64,000 bases of DNA from Bacteroides sp. CAG:545 (GTDB lineage: Bacteria > Bacteroidota > Bacteroidia > Bacteroidales > UBA932): positions 89,522 through 153,521 of the forward strand of contig HF996044.1 in the NCBI GenBank assembly GCA_000432515.1. Direction: 5' to 3'. A program made the translations under genes and the position numbers. Of this stretch, positions 46,030 through 53,104 are shown piece by piece; within the stretch, counting starts at the first letter, position 1; every line of letters starts with the position of its first letter. The notes below the pieces were generated by a model. That model saw only the letters and a program-made list of their open reading frames with translations. It searched no databases and was not told where the DNA came from.

Positions 46030-46200
46030 TGCCGGATTAAGTGGTGGGATAGCCCGATTCCTGATGTGGAACCACTCGGGTTCCTGTGTGGCAGTTCGGA
46101 TTCGGTGGTAGAAGGGCCCTCAGAGGTGAAGTCGCACGATTCCAGAGTGGGATAACCCAACTCCAGAGTGGGATAACCCAACTCCAGAGTGGAACCACCT
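46030..46200. repeat. Degenerate 21-bp tandem repeat array (about 8 units)
   Basis: Units of 21 bp recur across this stretch. The best-kept three (46136-46198) share CCAGAGTGGGATAACCCAAC; the others keep only fragments such as GTGGAACCACTCGGGTTCC and GTGGGATAGCCCGATTCC. On the minus strand the array encodes heptads like GYPTLEL in an open frame of 66 codons, but decay of the outer units and lack of a ribosome site argue against a gene. It lies between tRNA-Asp and palindromic element B. Confidence 0.7.
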
Positions 46201-46233
46201 GATTTGAATGATGGGAGCACGTCAGCTCCCAGA

Positions 46234-46348
46234 GAGGCGCAACCTATAAAACGCTGATAATCAAAGACTTGCTTGATTTCAGAGTAGTAATTTTCACAAC
46301 TCTGAAATCAGTTAAACCTCTGAGTATCAGACAATTACGCGATGCACC
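46234..46348. repeat. Palindromic intergenic element, copy B
   Basis: Second and most diverged copy. Core arms are TTGATTTCAGAGTAG (46274-46288) and CAACTCTGAAATCAG (46297-46311); the outer arms CTGATAATCA and TGAGTATCAG also pair. The edges GGCGCAAC and ACGCGATGCACC match those of copies A and C. It lies between tRNA-Asp and the convergent lipoprotein gene. Confidence 0.7.
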
Positions 46349-46357
46349 AGGTGTGTA

Positions 46358-46460
46358 CGGCAACAAGAAGCCCCTGTGAGGACCAGGCCCTCCCTCTATC
46401 GTGGGCCCCTCCCTCTAGTGCCGAGGGCGGCAAGTCCCCACAGGGGCAACCTTGTTGCCG
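46358..46460. repeat. 25-bp inverted repeat flanking a GC-rich core
   Basis: The arm at 46358-46382 begins CGGCAACAAG and continues GCCCCTGTGAGGA; the arm at 46435-46460 is its near-perfect complement (CCCCACAGGGGC then CTTGTTGCCG). The 52-base centre contains two copies of CCTCCCTCTA. It ends 20 bases from the stop of the truncated lipoprotein gene and could form a very stable transcript end. Confidence 0.7.
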
Positions 46461-46480
46461 GCTACAATGGCTTCGGTTAA

Positions 46481-47587
46481 TCATTTGGAAGCATCATGTG
46501 TCCAAACATAGGTAGAACCTTCTGGCAGTTTAACATCTTTGATGGTGAACCCGCCCATAGATGTTTTGAAATTCTCAACAAAGTATGCTGCAGGCGCCTG
46601 AGTAATCTTGCATGTGCCTTCAGATGACTGTTTTGCATCACTTGAAGAGAACTTGATTTCAGCCACACGCTCGGCTGCACCTTCATTTGCAACAGCAGAG
46701 AAAGCTACGATTGCGGTATCGGCAGGATTAGCGTCAATCTTGGTAGGCTCACCCTTCTTGTAAGTCATACCCTTGAAAGTAAGCCAACTGCAATCTTCCG
46801 GCAATGTCACGAACACGCCTCTGCCCTTGTAAGCGACTTTCACTGTAACATCAGATGCCGTCTTAGGAACGTCAACTGAAGGAGTCATCACTTTCATGAG
46901 AGACTTCTTGATGCTGAGCACAGTAACGTCAACCAGCTGCTTCTTGCCGCCGTACTCACCTACAGGTCCTTCAACTTCTACGACATCACCTATTTCAAGA
47001 CCGAGGCTTGCAAAATTCTTCTTAGCACCCTTCTTGTCGAGTGTTCCATAGATGTAAAGTGAACCAGTCTTGTCTGTAATATACCAGTTTCCAAAAGTCG
47101 TGTTCTCAATGGTCGTGCAAGTACCTTTAACCCTGACATTCTTACCGACAGCTGTCTCATTAGCCTCTTTACAAGTAACTTCAACGGCAGCGAGGGAGCC
47201 CTGGCGGACTCTGAGGAACTGTTTGTTGGCACCAGCCTTGATAGTGAGTTCAAACTCCCTACCGCCTTCTGAAGCCGCAGCACTGAAGGTCAAAACTTCT
47301 TTACCAGCCTTGCCGGACATCTTGTCAACGGCAAGCCAAGCAGGATCTTCTGATTTGATGCTGCCGTCCTTATTTCTTTTAATGACATTTGGCCAATTGT
47401 CATCGGTCACAAACTCCCAGTCCACACTTGACTCAACAGTCACAGTAGCGGTACCACCTTTGGTCGAAATTGACAGATATGTCTCAGAGAGCTGAATATC
47501 GTCAAGATATCCTACCGTATCATCATCACATCCGACAAATGCGAAAGATGATGCCAGAACGGCGGTCAATAAATATTTAAGTTTCAT
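46481..47587 (-). CDS. BACON/OB-fold lipoprotein, C-terminal domain truncated
   Basis: Surface lipoprotein paired with the TonB receptor upstream. The 368 residues have a lipobox (AFVGC), a BACON-like domain (about 35-130, VTVESSVDWEFVTDDNWPNV), an OB-fold domain (about 135-230, VGKNVRVKGTCTTIENTTFG and GNWYITDKTGSLYIYG), a second BACON-like domain (about 240-330) and the first 30 or so residues of a choice-of-anchor-J type domain (NFKTSMGGFTIKDVKLPEG, then YVWTHDASK and stop). In relatives that domain runs on for well over 100 residues, so the end is probably missing. It may still be expressed; I regard it as a truncated gene rather than a dead one. It starts 17 bases after the TonB gene. 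Confidence 0.7.
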   Translation of the reverse strand: MKLKYLLTAVLASSFAFVGCDDDTVGYLDDIQLSETYLSISTKGGTATVTVESSVDWEFVTDDNWPNVIKRNKDGSIKSEDPAWLAVDKMSGKAGKEVLTFSAAASEGGREFELTIKAGANKQFLRVRQGSLAAVEVTCKEANETAVGKNVRVKGTCTTIENTTFGNWYITDKTGSLYIYGTLDKKGAKKNFASLGLEIGDVVEVEGPVGEYGGKKQLVDVTVLSIKKSLMKVMTPSVDVPKTASDVTVKVAYKGRGVFVTLPEDCSWLTFKGMTYKKGEPTKIDANPADTAIVAFSAVANEGAAERVAEIKFSSSDAKQSSEGTCKITQAPAAYFVENFKTSMGGFTIKDVKLPEGSTYVWTHDASK

Positions 47588-47604
47588 ATTATTCTGATAT
47601 ACGA

Positions 47605-50600
47605 TTAGTTAAACATATATTTTATACCCACTGAAGCATACCAGCACTGACCGATTACCGGGTTATAGACGAATGTCTTGACACCGTCTTTCACGCTTTT
47701 CGGAGTAGAGAACACCGGATATCCTTCGCTGTCGGTAGAATCGTATTTGAGAATACGACCCTCATTCAGATCGGTATTCATATACTTGGATACGCCCCAC
47801 TTGGAGTTGAAGAGGTTAAGCAAGTTCTTTATGTCGAGGCTGAGCTGAAGAGTATTTGTGGTCTTGCCAGCTTTGATCTTGAAGTCGTGCTTGTAGCTGA
47901 AGTCAACTCTGTGAACCCATGGAGAGTAAACGCTATAAGCTTCTGCGTACTTGCCCTGGTGCTTGCTGAGATACTTGTCATTATGGACATAATTCATGAA
48001 GCGGTCGCGATCGTTGTCTGAAGCGAAGCGGAACTTATTTTCAGCAACGTCCTTATCTGTAGGGATATACAATGCGTCATAAGCATAACCGTCACCATTC
48101 ATATCATTTGCAAGCATATATGAATAGTTGTATCCGCCTTTCCATGTTTCGTAAATGAAGCTGAAGTGGTTTCCGCACTTGTCATGGTGAGTGAGAGATG
48201 CGATGAAACGGTCAGGTGTCACGTACTGTGAGTTATGGAGAGGAATGTTGTTAGGACCTGCAGATGTCGGAACATAAGTGAATGCAGACTCTGCGTTGGA
48301 ACCTGGCATACCGGTAATCTCCTTGGAAGCTGTATGGGTGTAAGCAGCCATAATGCTGAGATTCTCGATAGGACGCATGTTCACTGTAACATTGGCAGAA
48401 TAGCCGTATCCCTTATGAGTGTTCTCGAGAACGAATGCCTTTGTTCCGCTTCGGAATGTTGAAGGGAAGATCGGACGGTTGTCAGCACCGTTCCATCTTG
48501 CGTATCCCTCAATAGGAATGATGCTCCAGTCTGACATCATGACGCCGTTCACTGTCTTGTTGTAGATACCCTCAGCAGTGATGGAGAATGGGAATGATGT
48601 AGGGAACTGATAGTCCACTGCCAATGAAGTCTTCCATACCTGAGGCATCTTGAACTTGCGGTCCACAGCAGAGATTGAAGAAGGAACGGTTCCCTTATCC
48701 GGAGAAATGTCTGACGGATAGCCGAGACCTACGAGTTTGTCGAGGAGAGCCTGGCCTGTAGCCTTACCGCCATTGGTAACGAGACCACCCTTGAACGCAT
48801 CCATAGTGAATCCTTTCTTTTCGGCATTTTTGGCATTGATCTGTGCCTGATACTGTACCATACCTGAGTTTGTAGGCATGTTGGTGAAGAATACGAGAGG
48901 CAGACGACCTGAGAAGAGACCTGTACCTCCACGTACTGTGAGGGTCTTGTTCTTCAGCACGTCCCAAGTAAAGCCGACACGAGGCGAAACAGTAACCTTG
49001 CCTGAAGGCCACAAACCGGTGTCGATATTGCGGACTTTGTTGTTGCTGTCGTAGTAGTCAATGGCCTTGATGGCATTGTTAGTCATAAGATCGCCATTGT
49101 CGAAGAACAAACCGTCGAAACGGATACCGTAGGTAAGTTTGAAGTTCTCTGTAGCACTCCACTCGTCCTGGGCATAGATACCGACTTTATGGAACTGAAC
49201 CCTTGCAGCCGGATTCTTTTCTCCGCCGTAACCATAGGTAAGGCAGACAACCTCAGGAGCAGCGCCATTGATGAAATCATCTACGCTAAGGTAACGGTAG
49301 TAACCTGTTCCGTTTCTCATGTAAGCATTGTCAGCCATCTGATACTCATAGTTCAGACCGGCAGTAATCTTGTGAGTTCCGAAATAGTATGTGAGGTCAT
49401 CCTTCACGTTCGCAATCGTATTGTGGACTGCGTTGTTCCATGTGAAGAGCTCATATCCGAGAGAGATGTACGGGGTATTGGTTCCAGTACCGTCCATGAT
49501 GTCGATGAAAGGGAACTCGCTTGAGTTTGTTCCTCTGACGTCATCAAGCTTGGAGAATGTCGCAAGGAACTGATTTGAAAGGTTGTCAGTAATGCGGCTG
49601 TTCAAATCCAATGACAATGAGTGAACCAGATTGTCCATAGAGTACATCGAGTTCGCATAAGACATTGAATAGAGGGACATACGGGCATATGCAGAACGTG
49701 TACCACCGTCCATAGAAGATGCGTTAGGAGCTGACCAAGATACGTTCTTGGTGAAGTTGTAACGAAGTGCAAGATGATTCTTGGAATTGATGTTCCAGTC
49801 GATTCTTGCGAGGAGCTTCATGTTGCTCTCATCAGCAGGGAAACTTGTGAAAGAGCCTGTATCGTATCCGTATTTCTCCTTTACATGAGCAGAAACCTTT
49901 TCCATATCAGCTACAGTAGCGTATGAGAGGGATGCTGCTGCAGATGGCTCTACGGTTTCGTCAGCTCTTGCTCTCCATGTGTTCGCGATGGAAGGGATCT
50001 TCGAATATTCGGCATTGACGAAGAAGAAGAGTTTGTTCTTGACGATCGGTCCGCCGAGGGTCATACCGTAAGTGGTAGTTCTGTCTTTTTCACGGGCACT
50101 TGCAATCTGGGTTCCATCTATTGTATCACCACGCATGTTTTCATTGCGGTGATAGACGTAAGCCGAACCCTTGAAAGTGTTGGTACCAGACTTGGTGATG
50201 GCATTCACACCACCTCCGATGAAGTTGGTCTGACGCACATCGTACGGAGAAATAACCACCTGAAGTTCCTCGATAGCATCGATGGAAATAGGGTTATCGC
50301 CTCCAGGAAGCTTGGAATTGAGACCGAAGTTGTTGTTGAAGTTCGCACCGTCAACGGTAAAGTTGGCTGTACGTCCGTCTGTTCCGGCGAATGACATTCC
50401 GTTTCCACCATAAGGTGAAAGTCTGGTAACGTCTGACAAGCTTCTGCTCACAGTAGGCAATGATGTAATCTGGCTGCTGGTTATGTTGGTGGCAGCACCT
50501 GTTTTTTCACTGCTGAACTTGGATTTTGCAGTTCCGATGACAACTACCTGCTCAAGGAACTCTGTTGATTCTTTGAGAGTAGCGTTAAGGTTGTAAGTCT

Positions 50601-50904
50601 CAGCAAGCTGGAGTGTTACATCCTTAAAGACAATGGCATTGTAACCGACAGATGAGACCTCGACCTTATATGGGCCTCCGGCACGCATACCATTGATGGT
50701 ATACTGTCCTTTCTGGTTAACAATAGCTCCGTAAACAGTTCCGGAAGGCTCATGAGTAGCTACTACAGCTGCTCCGACTGCCGGTTCTCCTTTTTCATCG
50801 GTGACACGACCACCCATTGAAGATGTTGTCACCTGCGCATAGGCTAGCGAACCTGCCAACATAGCGATGCCGGCAAGTAACAAATGCTTTAATGAATAAT
50901 TCAT
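47605..50904 (-). CDS. Oar-like TonB-dependent outer-membrane receptor
   Basis: Outer-membrane TonB receptor of the Oar/CarboxypepD_reg type, different from the SusC pairs because no SusD follows. The 1099 residues have a signal peptide ending at LAYAQ, a carboxypeptidase-regulatory domain (about 28-110, GGRVTDEKGEPAVGAAVVAT), a plug with TRLSPYGGNGMSFAG, FTVDGANFNNNFGL and IEELQVVISPYDVRQTNFIGG, and a barrel ending in YASVGIKYMFN. The motif GGGVNAITKSGTN is typical of Oar-like proteins. Ligand unknown; some relatives export or import peptides. Confidence 0.88.
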   Translation of the reverse strand: MNYSLKHLLLAGIAMLAGSLAYAQVTTSSMGGRVTDEKGEPAVGAAVVATHEPSGTVYGAIVNQKGQYTINGMRAGGPYKVEVSSVGYNAIVFKDVTLQLAETYNLNATLKESTEFLEQVVVIGTAKSKFSSEKTGAATNITSSQITSLPTVSRSLSDVTRLSPYGGNGMSFAGTDGRTANFTVDGANFNNNFGLNSKLPGGDNPISIDAIEELQVVISPYDVRQTNFIGGGVNAITKSGTNTFKGSAYVYHRNENMRGDTIDGTQIASAREKDRTTTYGMTLGGPIVKNKLFFFVNAEYSKIPSIANTWRARADETVEPSAAASLSYATVADMEKVSAHVKEKYGYDTGSFTSFPADESNMKLLARIDWNINSKNHLALRYNFTKNVSWSAPNASSMDGGTRSAYARMSLYSMSYANSMYSMDNLVHSLSLDLNSRITDNLSNQFLATFSKLDDVRGTNSSEFPFIDIMDGTGTNTPYISLGYELFTWNNAVHNTIANVKDDLTYYFGTHKITAGLNYEYQMADNAYMRNGTGYYRYLSVDDFINGAAPEVVCLTYGYGGEKNPAARVQFHKVGIYAQDEWSATENFKLTYGIRFDGLFFDNGDLMTNNAIKAIDYYDSNNKVRNIDTGLWPSGKVTVSPRVGFTWDVLKNKTLTVRGGTGLFSGRLPLVFFTNMPTNSGMVQYQAQINAKNAEKKGFTMDAFKGGLVTNGGKATGQALLDKLVGLGYPSDISPDKGTVPSSISAVDRKFKMPQVWKTSLAVDYQFPTSFPFSITAEGIYNKTVNGVMMSDWSIIPIEGYARWNGADNRPIFPSTFRSGTKAFVLENTHKGYGYSANVTVNMRPIENLSIMAAYTHTASKEITGMPGSNAESAFTYVPTSAGPNNIPLHNSQYVTPDRFIASLTHHDKCGNHFSFIYETWKGGYNYSYMLANDMNGDGYAYDALYIPTDKDVAENKFRFASDNDRDRFMNYVHNDKYLSKHQGKYAEAYSVYSPWVHRVDFSYKHDFKIKAGKTTNTLQLSLDIKNLLNLFNSKWGVSKYMNTDLNEGRILKYDSTDSEGYPVFSTPKSVKDGVKTFVYNPVIGQCWYASVGIKYMFN

Positions 50905-50935
50905 AGAGGTAATTATTGTTATTATAGTTTGTATG

Positions 50936-50963
50936 CAAATTTAGGTTATTACTTACAAATATA
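50936..50963 (-). promoter_or_regulatory. Two candidate -7 boxes for the Oar-like operon
   Basis: On the minus strand TATATTTG (50963-50956) and TAAATTTG (50943-50936) both match TAnnTTTG. Neither has a clear TTTG at 19-20 bases. The 140 bases between these and the metK promoter hold nothing else I can identify. Confidence 0.45.
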
Positions 50964-51103
50964 AAACACTAAAACAATTAAAATTGTGTTAATTACATAT
51001 TTCCGTCTCTTTTTAAATACAATTTAAAGCGTTCAAATCACCGTTTGACCGATGCTGTTCCGATATATCGTCGGCAGGAGTTTTTTTCTTTCTGAAAAAA
51101 TAT

Positions 51104-51134
51104 TTTGCTATTCGGAAATATCAGCTTAACTTTG
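51104..51134 (+). promoter_or_regulatory. Promoter of the metK leader
   Basis: TTTG at 51104-51107, exactly 19 bases, then TAACTTTG at 51127-51134. Transcription would begin near 51139-51141, precisely where the riboswitch aptamer starts. Confidence 0.8.
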
Positions 51135-51138
51135 CAGA

Positions 51139-51195
51139 ACTGATGTGGAGAGATTTGCCTGCTTGCAACCACGTTAAAAAATGCTAAAATGTTGA
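51139..51195 (+). promoter_or_regulatory. SAM-II riboswitch aptamer of metK
   Basis: Matches the SAM-II fold: P1 strand GTGG (51145-51148) pairs with CCAC (51169-51172); the conserved loop ATTT follows P1; then come the hallmark TTGCAA just before the P1 3' strand, CGTTAAAA after it, and the pseudoknot element GCTAAA near 51183-51188. SAM-II binds S-adenosylmethionine, the product of the MetK enzyme, so it gives feedback control. The first 13 bases are also complementary to the terminator downstream. Confidence 0.8.
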
Positions 51196-51254
51196 CAACC
51201 GGTGACCGCGTGGCGCGGAAACCACTTTTCATATCAATGTTTTGTGTTTTTGTT

Positions 51255-51283
51255 ACGTCTCCACATCAGTGGGACGTTTTTTT
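51255..51283 (+). terminator. Attenuator terminator in the metK leader
   Basis: ACGTC-T-CCAC and GTGGGACGT form a 9-bp stem with one bulged T and loop ATCA, followed by seven T residues. It lies 88 bases before the metK start, so it must be read through for expression. Its 5' side, TCTCCACATCAGT (51258-51270), is the perfect complement of 51139-51151 in the aptamer. Confidence 0.85.
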
Positions 51284-51370
51284 GTGTCCGGACGACTGTC
51301 AGGAGTCGTGAAAAAGCATTGACGCAGATACCTGAACCACCTGCGCTGGAAGATTTTAAAAATATTGGAT

Positions 51371-52687
51371 ATGAACTATTTATTTACATCAGAGTCTGTT
51401 TCCGAGGGACATCCTGACAAGGTTGCCGACCAGATCTCAGACGCTATCCTGGACGAATTCCTGAGACAGGACGAAGATTCCAAAGTTGCCTGCGAGACTT
51501 TCTGCAGCACCGGCCTCGTAGTGGTAGGCGGTGAAGTGAGGGCAGAACACGCTTATGTGGATATCCAGTCCACAGTAAGGAAGGTCATCAACAATATCGG
51601 CTATGACAAGGCCGACTATATGTTCGACGGAAACTCCTGCGGTGTTCTTTCAGCTATTCACGAGCAGAGTGCAGATATAAACAGAGGTGTAGTGAGGGAA
51701 AATCCTGAAGATCAGGGTGCCGGAGACCAGGGCATGATGTTCGGTTATGCCTGCCGTGACACGGAAGAGTACATGCCGCTGCCGCTGGCTCTTTCACATC
51801 TGACCCTCCAGATCCTGTCAGATATCAGAAAGAACAGCCACGACCTGATGCCATATCTCAGGCCTGACGCAAAATCCCAGTTCACCATCGAATACGACGA
51901 GCACAATCACCCTGTACGCGTCCACACTATCGTGGTTTCCACGCAGCACGATGAATTCGTGGCACCGGAACTCGGAAATATGAAGTATGACGAGGCTGTG
52001 CGTCAGTTCGGCCAGGAGAGAGTGGACAAGGCAATGCACGACAAGATCGAAAAGGACGTAAGGGAAATCCTTCTGCCTAAGGTCATTGCCTCTCTCCCGG
52101 AAAAGACCGCGTCTCTGTTCAAGAATGATTTCATTCTTCATGTCAATCCTACGGGCAAATTCGTTATCGGAGGTCCTCACGGAGACACAGGTCTGACCGG
52201 CCGCAAAATCATTGTCGATACTTATGGCGGACGCGGTGCGCACGGTGGCGGAGCATTCTCAGGAAAGGACCCTTCAAAGGTGGACAGGTCAGCCGCATAC
52301 GCAGCAAGATACATCGCGAAGAACCTTGTGGCTGCCGGTGTAGCTGAAGAAGTTCTGGTCCAGCTGGCCTACGCTATCGGTGTCGCAAAACCTGTCAGTG
52401 TATTCGTAAACACCTATGGCACAGCAGCCAACGGGCTCACTGACGCAGCCATCGCGGAGAAGGTCAATGAAATTTTCGACTTGAGGCCTGCTAAAATCAT
52501 TGAGAAATTCCAGCTCAAGAATCCTATTTACGAGCCGACCGCAAGTTATGGCCACGTAGGACGCAAGCCATATACCAAGTCCGTAAAAGTGGTACGTGAC
52601 GGCAAACAGGTAGAGAAAGTTCTGCAGTTCTTCGGCTGGGAACTCCTCGACTCCGTACCGAAAGTAAAAGAGTCCTTCGGCCTGTAG
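51371..52687 (+). CDS. metK: S-adenosylmethionine synthase
   Basis: Makes SAM from methionine and ATP. The 438-residue form starts at the ATG at 51371 (MNYLFTSESVSEGHPDKVAD); a TTG two codons earlier is less likely. Signatures: GHPDKVADQISDAILDE at the ATP site, GAGDQGMMFGYA, and the P-loop-like GGPHGDTGLTGRKIIVDTYG. The length is slightly above the 384 residues of E. coli, as is usual for Bacteroidota. Controlled by the SAM-II riboswitch and attenuator in its leader. Confidence 0.97.
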   Translation: MNYLFTSESVSEGHPDKVADQISDAILDEFLRQDEDSKVACETFCSTGLVVVGGEVRAEHAYVDIQSTVRKVINNIGYDKADYMFDGNSCGVLSAIHEQSADINRGVVRENPEDQGAGDQGMMFGYACRDTEEYMPLPLALSHLTLQILSDIRKNSHDLMPYLRPDAKSQFTIEYDEHNHPVRVHTIVVSTQHDEFVAPELGNMKYDEAVRQFGQERVDKAMHDKIEKDVREILLPKVIASLPEKTASLFKNDFILHVNPTGKFVIGGPHGDTGLTGRKIIVDTYGGRGAHGGGAFSGKDPSKVDRSAAYAARYIAKNLVAAGVAEEVLVQLAYAIGVAKPVSVFVNTYGTAANGLTDAAIAEKVNEIFDLRPAKIIEKFQLKNPIYEPTASYGHVGRKPYTKSVKVVRDGKQVEKVLQFFGWELLDSVPKVKESFGL

Positions 52688-52722
52688 TCCCCCTGCCGAC
52701 AGAAAAGAACGACGACAGCATC

Positions 52723-52768
52723 GTAAGCGTTTCCGGTAAGCATCTCCGGTAAGCGGTAAGCGTCTCCG
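52723..52768. repeat. 13-bp tandem repeat after metK
   Basis: GTAAGCGTTTCCG, GTAAGCATCTCCG, a partial GTAAGCG and GTAAGCGTCTCCG follow one another head to tail. It lies between metK and palindromic element C, and contains no gene. Confidence 0.7.
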
Positions 52769-52784
52769 CGGTTACGTCGATACA

Positions 52785-52903
52785 CGGGGTGCAGCGCGTA
52801 AAGCGTTAGCACTCAATAAAATAGCCATTTTCAGAGTTGTGGTTTTGGCAACTCTGAAAATGGCTTAAGTATTGATATTTAAAGAGTTAGGCGACGCACC
52901 CCG
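52785..52903. repeat. Palindromic intergenic element, copy C
   Basis: Inverted relative to copy A. The core is GCCATTTTCAGAGTTG (52823-52838) and its perfect complement CAACTCTGAAAATGGC (52849-52864). The outermost 8 bases are also a perfect inverted repeat, CGGGGTGC (52785-52792) and GCACCCCG (52896-52903). From 52904 to 53003 only a 24-codon frame without a ribosome site is present. Confidence 0.9.
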
Positions 52904-53003
52904 CTTGTCCATGGAAGAGGTTACTAAGCTGAAGGAAAAGGAACAAGATCCTGCGACACGTCAAAACCTATCCGATCAGGAATAACGCTCAGAAACAATT
53001 TAA

Positions 53004-53031
53004 AAGGTCCGGCCAAGACAGGTCGGACCTT
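53004..53031. terminator. Bidirectional terminator between metK and the alpha-galactosidase
   Basis: AAGGTCCG (53004-53011) and CGGACCTT (53024-53031) form a perfect 8-bp stem extended by GCC/GGT, with A residues before and T residues after. It can serve transcripts from both directions. Confidence 0.75.
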
Positions 53032-53104
53032 ATTGTGTATGCCGGCCGCGCCCACTTGAACTAAAGACGACAGCTGTGTAGGACATGTCGATAACCGATG
53101 GTCC

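Noticed and set aside
46030..46200. CRISPR-like array
   Set aside because: Units are contiguous with no spacers, only three are well kept, and no cas genes are present.
46020..46220. Minus-strand frame of 66 codons with heptad repeats (GYPTLEL type)
   Set aside because: It is the translation of a decaying 21-bp tandem array whose length is a multiple of three; no ribosome site or promoter is seen.
52911..52985. 24-codon frame starting ATGGAAGAGG, very charged
   Set aside because: No ribosome site and no known small-protein family; it sits between element C and a terminator. It could be a gene remnant.
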